Shown piece by piece: positions 6,954 through 15,582 of a DNA stretch of 64,000 nt. This DNA comes from Novosphingobium sp. AP12 (GTDB taxonomy: Bacteria; Pseudomonadota; Alphaproteobacteria; Sphingomonadales; Sphingomonadaceae): contig NZ_AKKE01000171.1 in NCBI RefSeq assembly GCF_000281975.1, positions 1 through 64,000 of the forward strand, read 5' to 3'. The first letter of the stretch is position 1. Each line of letters opens with the position of its first letter. A program made the translations under genes and the position numbers. Under the pieces are notes generated by a model. The model had not been told where the DNA came from and made no database searches. It saw only the letters and a list, made by a program, of their open reading frames with translations.

Positions 6954-8207
6954 TCAGCCCAGAATCCCCACGGCCTTGCCGGCGCGGGTGAACATGCCGA
7001 TGATCTGCTGGACCTGTTCGGCCGAGTGCTCGGCGCAGAGCGAGCAGCGCAGCAGCGTCATGTTGGCAGGCGTCGCCGGCGGGCGGGCGAGGTTCACGTA
7101 GAGGCCCTCATGCAGCAGGGCCTCCCACATCGCGGCGCCGCGCTCTAGGTCGGGCATGATGACGGCGATGATCGCGCTCTGCGGGCTCTCCGTGCCGAGC
7201 TGGAAGCCGGCGTCGGTCAGGCCCTTGTGCAGGACCTTGGAGTTCTCCCAGAGGTGCTCGCGCTTGGCCTTGCCGTCCATGAGCTTGCGGATCGAGGTGG
7301 CGGCGGTGGCGACCACGCTCGGCGGCAGGCTGGCGGTGAAGACGTAGGGGCGGCAGACCAGGCGCATGATCTCGAACTTGGGGTGGTTCGACACGCAGAA
7401 GCCGCCGACGGTGCCGACCGACTTGGAGAAGGTGCCGATCACGAAGTCGACGTCGTCCAGGCAGCCCTGGTCCTCGGCCACGCCGCGTCCGTTCGGGCCG
7501 ATGAAGCCCATCGAATGCGCCTCGTCGACCAGCACCATCGCGCCGTACTTTTTGGCGACGGCGATCATCTCCTTGAGCGGGGCGATGTCGCCCATCATGG
7601 AATAGACGCCCTCGAGGATCACCAGCTTGCCAGCGCCCTCGGGAATGCGGCGCAGGCGCTTTTCCATCGCCTCGATGTCGTTGTGCTTGAACGGCACGAC
7701 CTCGGCGTCGCCCATCTTGCAGCCGTCCCAGATGGAAGCGTGGCTGTCGATGTCGAGGATGATGTAGTCACCCTTGCCGGCGATGGTCGAGATGATGCCC
7801 AGGTTCGCCTGGTAGCCGGTCGAGAAGACCATGGCGTGATCCATGGCGTAGAAGTCGCAAAGCGCCTGCTCGACCGCCTTGTGCCCGGCATAGGTCCCGT
7901 TGAGGACGCGGCTGCCGGTGGTGCCCGAACCAAAGTCGTCGAGCGCCTGCTTGCCCGCGGCGATGACGTCGGGGTCGAAGGTCATGCCCATGTAGTTGTA
8001 GGTGCCGAGCAGGATCGTCTCGCGCCCGTTGCAGATCGCCACGGTGGGCGAGACCACGCGCTCCATCACCATGCCGAACGGGTCGGTCACGCCGGTGGAG
8101 AGCAGGTCGGTGCGCATCTGGATCAGCGAATCGAACTTGCTGAACAGGTCCTTCTCGCCGCCCACGAGGGTTTCGGGCTGGTCGGGCTGGTTCACGGCTT
8201 CGGTCAT
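6954..8207 (-). CDS. spt: Serine palmitoyltransferase (sphingolipid synthesis)
   Basis: 417 residues, a fold-type I PLP enzyme of the alpha-oxoamine synthase family. It condenses L-serine with a palmitoyl thioester to 3-ketodihydrosphingosine, the first step of sphingolipid synthesis. The PLP lysine is K262 (GTFSKSVGTVGGF), with His156 stacking over the ring, Asp228 and His231; the known Sphingomonas paucimobilis enzyme has the same residues three positions on. It could be confused with 5-aminolevulinate synthase or KBL, but the neighbouring acyl carrier protein and the sequence favour Spt. The start lies 14 nt after the acp stop, so acp and spt are probably co-transcribed. The enzyme is cytosolic and the homodimer is soluble in sphingomonads. 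Confidence 0.93.
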   Translation of the reverse strand: MTEAVNQPDQPETLVGGEKDLFSKFDSLIQMRTDLLSTGVTDPFGMVMERVVSPTVAICNGRETILLGTYNYMGMTFDPDVIAAGKQALDDFGSGTTGSRVLNGTYAGHKAVEQALCDFYAMDHAMVFSTGYQANLGIISTIAGKGDYIILDIDSHASIWDGCKMGDAEVVPFKHNDIEAMEKRLRRIPEGAGKLVILEGVYSMMGDIAPLKEMIAVAKKYGAMVLVDEAHSMGFIGPNGRGVAEDQGCLDDVDFVIGTFSKSVGTVGGFCVSNHPKFEIMRLVCRPYVFTASLPPSVVATAATSIRKLMDGKAKREHLWENSKVLHKGLTDAGFQLGTESPQSAIIAVIMPDLERGAAMWEALLHEGLYVNLARPPATPANMTLLRCSLCAEHSAEQVQQIIGMFTRAGKAVGILG

Positions 8208-8221
8208 GGGTATTCTTTCTC

Positions 8222-8461
8222 TCAGCCCTGGAGCTTGACCACGGCGTCGACGAGCTGGCCGTAGTTCTCGATCTCGGCCTGGGCGTTCATCGAGATGATG
8301 ATGTCGAACTCGTCCTCGATGGCGGCGACGAAGTCCATCACCGTGAGGCTGTCAAACTCAAGGTCGTCGGTGAAGCGGGTCGCGTCGGTCACGGCGACGC
8401 CCTTCTTGTTGAAGGGCTCGATCAGGGCGGCGATGCGGGCCGAGGTCTCTTCGCGGTCCAT
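8222..8461 (-). CDS. Acyl carrier protein paired with serine palmitoyltransferase
   Basis: 79 residues, an acidic four-helix carrier. The phosphopantetheine attachment serine is S38 in LEFDSLTVMDF, a DSL variant that is normal for ACPs. The gene sits directly before spt on the same strand with a 14-nt gap. In bacteria that make sphingolipids such a dedicated ACP is thought to deliver the palmitoyl chain to Spt; this is inferred from context. The normal fatty-acid AcpP is expected elsewhere in the genome. Confidence 0.9.
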   Translation of the reverse strand: MDREETSARIAALIEPFNKKGVAVTDATRFTDDLEFDSLTVMDFVAAIEDEFDIIISMNAQAEIENYGQLVDAVVKLQG

Positions 8462-8548
8462 GGGGTATCCTTCCGAAAGGTCGTCGGCGCTCTGGCCGGG
8501 AATTGCGGCGCAAAAGCGGCGCGAGGGTATCATGTCAAGCGGGGTGTA

Positions 8549-8911
8549 TCAGAGAAGCGCCCGCACCGCCTGCATGAAGGGCCCGATCGACACCGGCTTG
8601 GCGAGGTAGCCTTCCGCTCCTGCCTCGCGGATGCGTTCCTCGTCACCCTTGCCGGCATAGGCGGTGACGGCGAGGATGGGGATCGCGCGCAGCACCGGGT
8701 CCTTCTTCGCCGCCTCGATCAGGTCGAGGCCCGAGACGTTGGGCAGCTGGATGTCCATGATGACGAGGTTGGGCACGAACTGGCGCGCGCGTTCCAGTGC
8801 GTCGAGCCCGTCGCCCACCGGCTCCACGGCGAAGCCCTGGCTGCGGAGCACGTCGCAAAAGAGCTTCCGGTTGAGATCGTTGTCCTCGACAACGAGGATT
8901 CGCTTTGCCAT
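8549..8911 (-). CDS. divK: Single-domain response regulator DivK
   Basis: 120 residues, a lone CheY-like receiver. The acidic pocket (E9, D10), phosphoacceptor D53 (VIMDIQLP), T83 and K105 are all present. The position of D53 and the sequence ILVVEDNDLNRKLFCDVLRSQGF match DivK, the essential alphaproteobacterial regulator that acts through DivJ/PleC and DivL to control CtrA and asymmetric division. It diverges from the DUF3572 operon, a common alphaproteobacterial neighbour of divK, and lies upstream of acp-spt on the same strand with an 87-nt gap. Confidence 0.9.
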   Translation of the reverse strand: MAKRILVVEDNDLNRKLFCDVLRSQGFAVEPVGDGLDALERARQFVPNLVIMDIQLPNVSGLDLIEAAKKDPVLRAIPILAVTAYAGKGDEERIREAGAEGYLAKPVSIGPFMQAVRALL

Positions 8912-8993
8912 TCGACGCCCTGATGACCATCTGGAGGGAACATACCCCTGCCAGGGTTCGGCACACGTCTATTGCACGAGAGCGAGGCTGACA

Positions 8994-9278
8994 ATTCTTC
9001 GAGATACGCCATCCCCATCCGGTTCCGACGGCGACCCGCAGGCCCTGGCGCTCAACGCGCTGGGCTGGGTGCTGGGCGAGCAGGACCGCGCCGACCGTTT
9101 CCTGTCGCTGACGGGCCTGACGCCGGAGGACCTGCGCGCTTCGCTGGGTGAGCCCTCGACACTGGCGGCGGTGCAGGAATTCCTGTGCCAGCACGAGCCG
9201 GACCTGCTGGGCGCCGCCGATGCGCTGGGCGTATCGCCGCAGACGCTGGTCGCCGCGCGTGAAGGGCTCGGCGCATGA
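8994..9278 (+). CDS. DUF3572 family protein (non-canonical start)
   Basis: About 94 residues. The conserved part DPQALALNALGWVLGEQDRADRFLSLTGLTPEDLRASLGEP...FLCQHEPDLLGAADALG matches the alphaproteobacterial DUF3572 family, a small helical protein of unknown function found next to divK. No ATG, GTG or TTG lies in frame near the expected N-terminus. The best candidate is ATT at 8994, six bases after GAGCGAGG; CTG at 8988 is another. An upstream extension would run through the divK promoter region. It overlaps the following HAD gene by 4 nt (ATGA), so the reading frame at the 3' end is well supported. Confidence 0.7.
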   Translation: MLRDTPSPSGSDGDPQALALNALGWVLGEQDRADRFLSLTGLTPEDLRASLGEPSTLAAVQEFLCQHEPDLLGAADALGVSPQTLVAAREGLGA

Positions 9279-9916
9279 CACGTCCGCTGCTCATCACCGA
9301 CTGCGACGAAGTGCTGCTGCACATGATCAAGCACTTCCGCGACTGGCTGGCCGAGGACGAAGGCATCGAATTCGACATGGCCGGCGGCGAGTTCTTCCGC
9401 TCGATGCGCCGCGTCGGCAGCGACGTGCCGCTGGAAAACGAGGAGATGTGGGCGCTGCTCAATCGTTTCTTCGACGGCCAGATGCACCGCCAGACCCCGA
9501 TCGAGGGCGCGGTGGACGCGATCGCCGCGATCCGCGAGCATGCCGACGTGGTCGTGCTCACCAATCTCCTCGATTTCCGCCGCGAGGCGCGTGAGGCCCA
9601 GTTGGCAGGCCACGGCATGCCGCTGCGGGTCTTCACCAACCAGGGGCCGAAAGGCCCGGCGCTCCAAGCGATCCTCGACGAGTACAAGCCCAGCCGCGCT
9701 GTCTTCATCGACGACCTGTCGCAGCATCACGGCTCGGTCTTCGAGGTTGCGCCCACGGTTCGCCGCCTCCACCTTTGCGGCGAACCGCAGATCGCCCCCG
9801 GCATCAAGTGCGCGCTGAAACTCGGTCATGCGCACGCGCGCATCGACGACTGGGGCAGCGCGCTCCCCTGGCTGCTCGACAGCCTGACCCGTGAAGAAGA
9901 GGACATTCATGAGTAA
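9275..9916 (+). CDS. HAD-superfamily hydrolase
   Basis: 213 residues. Motif I DCDEVL gives the nucleophile D9 and general acid D11; motif II is VVVLTN, the lysine sits in NQGPKGPALQAIL, and motif IV is AVFIDDLSQHHGS. This is a cytosolic phosphatase-like enzyme; the substrate is unknown. The start overlaps the DUF3572 stop by 4 nt and the stop overlaps the RidA start by 8 nt, so it sits in the middle of a translationally coupled operon. Confidence 0.83.
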   Translation: MTRPLLITDCDEVLLHMIKHFRDWLAEDEGIEFDMAGGEFFRSMRRVGSDVPLENEEMWALLNRFFDGQMHRQTPIEGAVDAIAAIREHADVVVLTNLLDFRREAREAQLAGHGMPLRVFTNQGPKGPALQAILDEYKPSRAVFIDDLSQHHGSVFEVAPTVRRLHLCGEPQIAPGIKCALKLGHAHARIDDWGSALPWLLDSLTREEEDIHE

Positions 9917-10373
9917 CATCGACGCCCGCCTGGACGAACTCGGCCTCACCCTGCCCGAAGCCGCCGCACCGGTGGCGGCCTACGTGCCGGTCGTCGTTGC
10001 GGGCGGGCTCGCCCATGTCTCGGGGCAGCTGCCCTTCGTCGAGGGCAAGCTCGTCACGGGGCGGCTTGGCGAGAACGTCTCGCTCGAGGCCGGGACCGAG
10101 GCGGCGCAGGCCTGCGCGGTGATGATCCTGGCGCAGCTCAAGGCTGCGCTCGGCTCGCTCGACCGGGTGGAGCGGATCGTCAAGCTGGGTGCCTTCGTCA
10201 ATTCGGCCGGCAGCTTCACCGACCAGCCCAAGGTTGCCAACGGCGCTTCGGAACTGATGGTCGCGGTCTTCGGCGAGGCCGGCAAGCATGCCCGCAGCGC
10301 CGTCGGCGTGCCCGTCCTGCCGCTGGGCGCCGCTGTCGAAGTGGACGCCATCGTTGCCGTTCGCCCTGCTTGA
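9909..10373 (+). CDS. RidA family protein (enamine/imine deaminase or relative)
   Basis: 154 residues, of the longer RidA/YjgH-like subgroup. The ATG at 9909 overlaps the HAD stop by 8 nt. Visible landmarks are the GGLAHVSGQLPFVEGKL region, a central LGSLDRVERIVKLGAFVNS and the C-terminal ARSAVGVPVLPLGAAVEVDAIVAV with the conserved arginine. RidA itself hydrolyses reactive 2-aminoacrylate; members of this subgroup often lack tested activity. It is the third gene of the DUF3572-HAD-RidA-GDPD-DUF482 operon. Confidence 0.85.
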   Translation: MSNIDARLDELGLTLPEAAAPVAAYVPVVVAGGLAHVSGQLPFVEGKLVTGRLGENVSLEAGTEAAQACAVMILAQLKAALGSLDRVERIVKLGAFVNSAGSFTDQPKVANGASELMVAVFGEAGKHARSAVGVPVLPLGAAVEVDAIVAVRPA

Positions 10374-11142
10374 CCGCTGGCTTTCGCCTGTTCCCGATCC
10401 GCGCAAGGTCGCGTGGATCGGCGAGCAGGACTTTGCCCACCGCGGGCTGCACGGCGGCAATATTCCCGAGAACTCGCGCACGGCCTTCGCACGGGCCGTC
10501 GCCGAGGGGCACGGCATCGAACTGGACGTGCAGCGCTCCAGCGACGGGCAGCCGGTGGTCTTCCATGACGACCTGCTGGAGCGCCTGACCGCCGAGGCCG
10601 GGCCAGTGGCCCGCCGCAGCGCCGCGCAGCTGGGCGCCATCGCCCTGTCCGGCACGGTCGAGGGCGCCACCGAGACGATCCCCACGCTGCGCCAGGTCCT
10701 CGCCCAGGTCGCGGGCAAGGTGCCCCTGCTGATCGAGGTCAAGTCCGACCGCCATACCCGCATCGCCGCGCTGTGCCTCGCGGTGCGCCGCGTCCTCGAA
10801 GGCTATACCGGCCAGCATGCAGTGATGAGCTTCGACCCGCGCGTCTCGCGCTGGTTCTGGCGCAATTCCCCGCACACCGTCCGCGGCCTGATCGTTTCGG
10901 AGGGGGAGGACAGGGCACTGCCGGGCAAGCTGCGCCGCCGGCTGGGGCTGTGGCATGCGCGGCCCGAATTTCTCGCCTACGACGTGCGCGACCTGCCCAG
11001 CCGTTTCGCCGCCGGGCAACGCCGGCGGGGCCTTCCGGTAGCGACCTGGACGGTGCGCGAGACCGAACATGACGAACGCGCCGAGGCTTACGCCGACGCC
11101 GCCATCTTCGAGATTCATGCAGGGAGTGACGGGCACCTGTGA
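10354..11142 (+). CDS. Glycerophosphodiester phosphodiesterase
   Basis: 262 residues from a TTG start at 10354, which overlaps RidA by 20 nt; an ATG at 10288 deep inside RidA is the alternative and has no ribosome site. The GDPD TIM barrel is clear: AHRGLHG with H29/R30, PENSRTAF, the metal ligands E56 and D58 (GIELDVQRS), and the catalytic H71 (VVFHDD). It would split glycerophosphodiesters into glycerol-3-phosphate and an alcohol. No signal peptide is visible, so it is likely cytosolic. The 3' end overlaps the next gene by 4 nt (GTGA). Confidence 0.87.
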   Translation: MPFALLDRWLSPVPDPRKVAWIGEQDFAHRGLHGGNIPENSRTAFARAVAEGHGIELDVQRSSDGQPVVFHDDLLERLTAEAGPVARRSAAQLGAIALSGTVEGATETIPTLRQVLAQVAGKVPLLIEVKSDRHTRIAALCLAVRRVLEGYTGQHAVMSFDPRVSRWFWRNSPHTVRGLIVSEGEDRALPGKLRRRLGLWHARPEFLAYDVRDLPSRFAAGQRRRGLPVATWTVRETEHDERAEAYADAAIFEIHAGSDGHL

Positions 11143-12290
11143 GCGCTGACGAACATCGGGGCAGTTTTTCCGCACGGGTCCTCGGCGGGGTCGGCGAACT
11201 GCCGGCGGAGGCGTGGGACGCGCTGACCGGCGGCGGCAATCCCTTCGTCTCCCACGCCTTCCTGACCGCGATGGAGCAGTCGCGCAGCGTCGGTCCGCGC
11301 AGCGGCTGGACCCCGCTCCCTATCGTCATCGACGGGCCCGACGGCAGTCTCGCCGCTGCGCTCCCCGCCTATCTCAAGGACCACTCCCAGGGCGAATACG
11401 TCTTCGACCACGCCTGGGCGGATGCCTGGCACCGAGCCGGCGGGTCCTATTATCCCAAGCTCCAGATCGCGGTGCCATTCACCCCCGCCACCGGCCCGCG
11501 CCTGCTGACCCCGCATCCCGAACTCGCCCTGCCGCTCCTGCGCGCGGCCGAGACGCTGTGCCGCGACAACGGACTGTCCTCCGCCCACGCGACCTTCATC
11601 GAGCCCGAGCAGGTCGCCGTGTTCGAGGCGGCCGGCTGGCTGCTGCGCGAGGATATCCAGTTTCACTGGGAGAACCGCGACTACGGAAATTTCGACGATT
11701 TCCTCGGCGCCCTGTCATCGCGCAAGCGCAAGGACCTGCGCAAGGAGCGCGCGAAGGCACAGGAGGGCGTGGAAATCCGCGTGCTCACCGGCGAGGCGCT
11801 CAAGGAAGAACACTGGGATGCGTTCTGGGACTTCTACCAGGACACCGGCGCACGCAAATGGGGCCGCCCCTACCTTACGCGCGAGGCGTTCAGCCTATTG
11901 GGTAAGACGATGGCCGACAGCATCCTGATGGTGCTGGCGTTCGACGAGGACGGCGAGGCGATCGCCGGCGCCCTCAACTTCATCGGCGAGGAAGCGCTCT
12001 ACGGCCGCTACTGGGGGGCGCGGGTGGACAAGCCGTTCCTGCACTTCGAGCTGTGTTATTATCAAGCCATCGACGCCGCGATCGCCCTTGGCCTCAAGCG
12101 CGTCGAGGCGGGCGCGCAGGGCGGGCACAAGCTGGCGCGGGGATATGAGCCGGTGCGCACGGTTTCGGCGCACTACATCGTCCACGAATCGCTGCGCAGC
12201 GCGATTGCCGACTATCTCGAGATGGAGCGCGCCGGCATCGCCCAGGACCAGCTGTCGCTCGGCGGGCGGACGCCTTTCAAGAAAGCCTAG
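11139..12290 (+). CDS. DUF482/COG3146 GNAT-fold acyltransferase-like protein
   Basis: 383 residues from GTG at 11139, 4 nt inside the stop of the GDPD gene. Two GNAT-like halves are suggested: an N-terminal part with NPFVSHAFLTAME and LPAYLKDHSQGEYVFDHAWADAWHR, and a C-terminal acyltransferase half with RKRKDLRKERAKA, ALNFIGEEALYGRYWG and GLKRVEAGAQGGHKLARGYEP. The family (sometimes called peptidogalycan biosynthesis/recognition) is related to FemAB transferases; the substrate is unknown. It closes the five-gene coupled operon. Confidence 0.82.
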   Translation: MSADEHRGSFSARVLGGVGELPAEAWDALTGGGNPFVSHAFLTAMEQSRSVGPRSGWTPLPIVIDGPDGSLAAALPAYLKDHSQGEYVFDHAWADAWHRAGGSYYPKLQIAVPFTPATGPRLLTPHPELALPLLRAAETLCRDNGLSSAHATFIEPEQVAVFEAAGWLLREDIQFHWENRDYGNFDDFLGALSSRKRKDLRKERAKAQEGVEIRVLTGEALKEEHWDAFWDFYQDTGARKWGRPYLTREAFSLLGKTMADSILMVLAFDEDGEAIAGALNFIGEEALYGRYWGARVDKPFLHFELCYYQAIDAAIALGLKRVEAGAQGGHKLARGYEPVRTVSAHYIVHESLRSAIADYLEMERAGIAQDQLSLGGRTPFKKA

Positions 12291-12312
12291 GTCCTCTCGC
12301 TCCGCGGAGTGT

Positions 12313-12666
12313 TCAGGCTGCCTTGCGCATAGATCCGGCGAGCCACTGGCGCGCGCGGCGCTGGGCTTCGGCGATCTCGCGGGCGGTCATGTCGTCGGAG
12401 ACTTCGGCGCGGCAGTGGGTGGCTTCCTCGTGTCCGGCGACGGCGGCGAGGTTGAACCACTTGTGCGCTTCGACGAGGTCGCATGCCACGCCGTTGCTGC
12501 CGGTCGAATAGGCGACGCCAAGGTCGAAACAGGCGTCGCAGTCGCCGTCGGCGGCGGCGACCAGGGCTCCAGCCACGACCATGTCGCCAGCGGAGGCGAA
12601 ATCGAGCACATCGGCCGAGGCCGCATCGGTATGCTTAATCCAGGCAGCTTCCATCGTCAGTTCCAT
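12313..12666 (-). CDS. Small Sel1-like repeat protein
   Basis: 117 residues from ATG 12666 (GAGG three bases upstream); ATG 12654 is nearly as good. A single Sel1/TPR-like repeat is seen: CFDLGVAYSTGSNGVACDLVEAHKWFNLAAVAGHEEA, followed by a C-terminal helix MTAREIAEAQRRARQWLA. Such short Sel1 proteins are common in sphingomonads and have no assigned role. It converges with the DUF482 gene (22 nt apart) and diverges from dksA across a 280-nt control region. Confidence 0.75.
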   Translation of the reverse strand: MELTMEAAWIKHTDAASADVLDFASAGDMVVAGALVAAADGDCDACFDLGVAYSTGSNGVACDLVEAHKWFNLAAVAGHEEATHCRAEVSDDMTAREIAEAQRRARQWLAGSMRKAA

Positions 12667-12925
12667 GATCCTCAGATCGACGCATTCCTTTGCAATCGAT
12701 GATCCGAATTTCGATGATTCGCCCGAACATATAGTTAACGTCGACTGCGAGCCTTCCCGGTCAAGGCGCTGTACCTGTCCCATTCCGAACCTGCGTTAAC
12801 TTTTTTGTGGACGATCGATCATATCCGCTTGTGCCGAGATTTGTGCGCAACTATAGGCCCCACGAACCGCGGATCGTTGTACGGTTACCGGGAAAAACCC
12901 GGGGCTGCAGGGCGTTGGCGATCCG

Positions 12926-13411
12926 ATGGAGACACTTGCGGAGTTTCTCTGGATGGCAACGGCCCTAGCTGACGAAATCGATGTACTGGCAAAGGCGAAG
13001 CGCGCGATTGGCGGCGCCTATCTCCCCACTGCCGACGAAACCTACATGAACGAAGGGCAGCAGGATTATTTCCGGAAGCTGCTCATGGCCTGGAAAAGGT
13101 CCATCCTCGATGCTTCGGCGGGTACGCTGCAGCAGCTCCAGGACGGTCCGATCCGCGACGCAGACCTCAACGACCGCGCCTCGAGCGAGACCGACTGGGG
13201 TATCGAGCTGCGCACCCGCGACCGCCAGCGCAAGCTGATCGCCAAGATCGATTCGGCGCTGCGCCGGATCGAGGAAGGCGAATATGGCTACTGCGAGGTC
13301 ACCGGCGACCCGATCGGCCTCGGCCGGCTCGAAGCCCGCCCCATCGCGACGATGACGGTCGAGGCGCAGGAAGCGCACGAGCGCCGCGAAAAGGTCTCCC
13401 GCGACGACTGA
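12926..13411 (+). CDS. dksA: RNA polymerase-binding transcription factor DksA (one-cysteine type)
   Basis: 161 residues from ATG 12926; ATG 12953 (MATALADE) with CGGAG nine bases upstream is equally possible. DksA enters the RNA polymerase secondary channel and works with ppGpp at rRNA and amino-acid promoters. The coiled-coil tip motif DxxDxA is present (D80, D83, A85). The C-terminal globular domain keeps only one of the four zinc cysteines (C123, YGYCEVTG); the others are replaced as in other alphaproteobacterial DksA. A TTGTGC-N17-TATAGG promoter candidate lies at 12829-12857. Confidence 0.9.
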   Translation: METLAEFLWMATALADEIDVLAKAKRAIGGAYLPTADETYMNEGQQDYFRKLLMAWKRSILDASAGTLQQLQDGPIRDADLNDRASSETDWGIELRTRDRQRKLIAKIDSALRRIEEGEYGYCEVTGDPIGLGRLEARPIATMTVEAQEAHERREKVSRDD

Positions 13412-13421
13412 GCTATCCTTG

Positions 13422-13457
13422 ATGACCGGGCCGGCGCGGGGCCGGGACCCGGTCATT
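13422..13457 (+). terminator. Hairpin after dksA, probable terminator
   Basis: TGACCGGG (13423-13430) pairs with CCCGGTCA (13448-13455), with inner CCGG/CCGG pairs, followed only by TTAAG. The T-tract is poor, so termination strength is uncertain. Confidence 0.45.
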
Positions 13458-13574
13458 AAGCCTTTGTTTGCCATTGCCTGCTAGGCATCGAGGCTGAGGC
13501 GCGTTATCCTGCGCGTGCCCGCCCCCTCGGCGCGGCCGAATGGAACGTGCAGGCTCGAATGCCGGACGGAGCGC

Positions 13575-13940
13575 ATGAACGAAGGTGAAAATCGGCAGAT
13601 TGCGCGCGACAGCCTGTTCCTCATGGCTGACTTGCGCGTCGATGGCCTAGACAGCGATTTTCGCATCAAGGTCCGCAACCTGTCGGCCGGCGGCATGATG
13701 GGCGAGGGCTCGGTGCGCGTGGTTCGCGGAACCGTGGTGCAGGTCAACATCCGCAACGTCGGCTGGGTCGAAGGTTCCGTGGCCTGGGTCCAGGACAGCC
13801 GTTTCGGCGTCGCCTTCCGCGAGGACATCGATCCCCGTCTCGCCCGCGAGCCGGTCAGCCGGGTGGAGGACCCGACGCCCGAATTCATCCGCAAGGCGCA
13901 GGTTCGCGTGGCTGCCGATACCGTCGTGCGCAAGATCTGA
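13575..13940 (+). CDS. PilZ domain protein
   Basis: 121 residues from ATG 13575, preceded by GGACGGA. The c-di-GMP-binding PilZ signature is visible as RQIAR (R-x3-R) and NLSAGGMMGEG (D/N-x-S-x2-G) about 30 residues later, then a six-strand barrel-like region VQVNIRNVGWVEGSVAWVQDSRFGVAF. It is a stand-alone PilZ protein, likely a c-di-GMP effector on surface or motility functions; the partner is unknown. Confidence 0.82.
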   Translation: MNEGENRQIARDSLFLMADLRVDGLDSDFRIKVRNLSAGGMMGEGSVRVVRGTVVQVNIRNVGWVEGSVAWVQDSRFGVAFREDIDPRLAREPVSRVEDPTPEFIRKAQVRVAADTVVRKI

Positions 13941-14020
13941 CACCGCTCCGGAAAATTTCCCGTCTGCTTTTTTCCCCGCACGCATTTGCGGCGCGGGCCA
14001 AATGGACTACTCGGTCCCGC

Positions 14021-15541
14021 ATGCTCTCCCAGCGTCCCAAGCGCCCCGGTAGTGGGGTTCTGGCCGTTTTGGCGGCGCTGTCGCTGGCCTCGTGCAGTGC
14101 TTACGACAATTCCGCGCTCGACGTCGCCGTCGTGGACGAGCCCCATCCGCTTCAGGACGACACCCGTCTCGCCCCGGCCGACCAGATGCTGCGCGCCGCC
14201 ACGGCCGAGGGGCTCGTCGCCTTCGACGACGCCGGGCGGGTCATCCCCGCACTTGCCGACCGCTGGATTGTCACCGACGACGGGCAGAGCTACATCTTCC
14301 GCCTGCGCGAGGGCAACTGGCCGGGCGGCGATCCGCTGACTGCCGATTCCGCGCGCCGGGCGATCCGTGCGGCGCTGAAGGCGCTCGGCAACGCGCCGCT
14401 GGCGCGCGACCTCGACGGTATCGACGACGTGCGCGCCATGGCCGGGCGCGTCATCGAGATCCGGCTCAGCCGGCCGATGCCCTATCTGCTCCAACTGCTC
14501 GCCCAGCCCGAACTCGGCCTCGACCACGAGGGCAAGGGTGCCGGCCCGATGACCCTGTCGCGCAAGGGCGACGTCGCCGCGCTCACTCCGATCGAACCCT
14601 CGCGCCTCGGTCTTCCGGGAATCGAGAACTGGGCCGACCGCACCCGGCGTGTCCAGCTCCATGCGCTGCCGGGCCCCGCCGCCATCGAGGCTTTCAACGC
14701 CGGCGAGGTCGATCTCGTGCTCGGCGGCCGGATACAGGATTTCATGCTGACCCGCTCGGTCGGCATCCTGCGCGGTACGATCCAGCTGGACCCGGTGGTG
14801 GGGCTGTTCGGCCTGCAGGTGATGACCGACAAGGGCTTCCTCGCAGACCCGGCCAACCGCGAGGCCCTGGCCATGGCGATCGACCGCCCCGCGTTGATCG
14901 CGCCGTTCGGCGTCGGCGGCTGGTCGCAAACCACGCGCCTCGTTACGCCCAGCCTCGATGGCGACCTCGGCGCCATCGGCGAGCGCTGGGGCGAGCAGTC
15001 GCTGGAGGACAGGCGGGCGCTGGCGGCATCGCGGGTGCGTGGCTGGCAGGCGCGGGCGAAGGCGCCGTCGGACAGCAAAGATAGGCCCGCCGTCCCCTCG
15101 GGCCCCATTCGTCTGAGCGTGTGGCTGCCCGAAGGGGGCGGTTCGAAGCTGCTGTTCGATCGCCTCCTTGCTGATTTCGCGGCCATCGGCGTGCGGCTGG
15201 ACCGCGCGCCCGATGTGAAAGGCGGCGACCTTGCTCTGGTCGACGACGTCGCGCGCTATCCGCGTGCCGCCTGGTTCCTCAACCGGCTCTCGTGCCAGGG
15301 CGGCAGGGCGCTCTGCTCGCCGGAAGCCGATGCCCGCGTCGCCAAGGCGGCGAAGGCGGCGACGCCCGCGGAGCGCGCGGCTCTGCTGACCGAGGGCGAG
15401 GCGGAACTGACCTCGGCCAACGTCTTCATTCCCTTCGGCACGCCGATCCGCTGGTCGCTCGTGCGCGGCAGCGTCGACGGCTTCGCGACCAACGCCTGGG
15501 GCTGGCATCCCTTGATGCCCCTGTCCTGGCTCCCCAAGTAA
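14021..15541 (+). CDS. Family 5 (peptide-type) ABC transporter substrate-binding lipoprotein
   Basis: 506 residues. The N-terminus is a lipoprotein signal with lipobox LASC, so the protein is probably anchored in a membrane facing the periplasm. The body, beginning with LRAATAEGLVAFDDAGRVIPALADRW and YIFRLREGNWPGGDPLTADSARRAI, is the SBP_bac_5 (DppA/OppA-like) fold. No permease or ATPase genes lie next to it, so it is an orphan binding protein or works with a distant transporter. The sequence is rather divergent, and ligand identity cannot be given. Confidence 0.83.
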   Translation: MLSQRPKRPGSGVLAVLAALSLASCSAYDNSALDVAVVDEPHPLQDDTRLAPADQMLRAATAEGLVAFDDAGRVIPALADRWIVTDDGQSYIFRLREGNWPGGDPLTADSARRAIRAALKALGNAPLARDLDGIDDVRAMAGRVIEIRLSRPMPYLLQLLAQPELGLDHEGKGAGPMTLSRKGDVAALTPIEPSRLGLPGIENWADRTRRVQLHALPGPAAIEAFNAGEVDLVLGGRIQDFMLTRSVGILRGTIQLDPVVGLFGLQVMTDKGFLADPANREALAMAIDRPALIAPFGVGGWSQTTRLVTPSLDGDLGAIGERWGEQSLEDRRALAASRVRGWQARAKAPSDSKDRPAVPSGPIRLSVWLPEGGGSKLLFDRLLADFAAIGVRLDRAPDVKGGDLALVDDVARYPRAAWFLNRLSCQGGRALCSPEADARVAKAAKAATPAERAALLTEGEAELTSANVFIPFGTPIRWSLVRGSVDGFATNAWGWHPLMPLSWLPK

Positions 15542-15582
15542 GACGAGCGGCGATCGGCCGCTTTCGAAGAGAGGTCAGGCAT

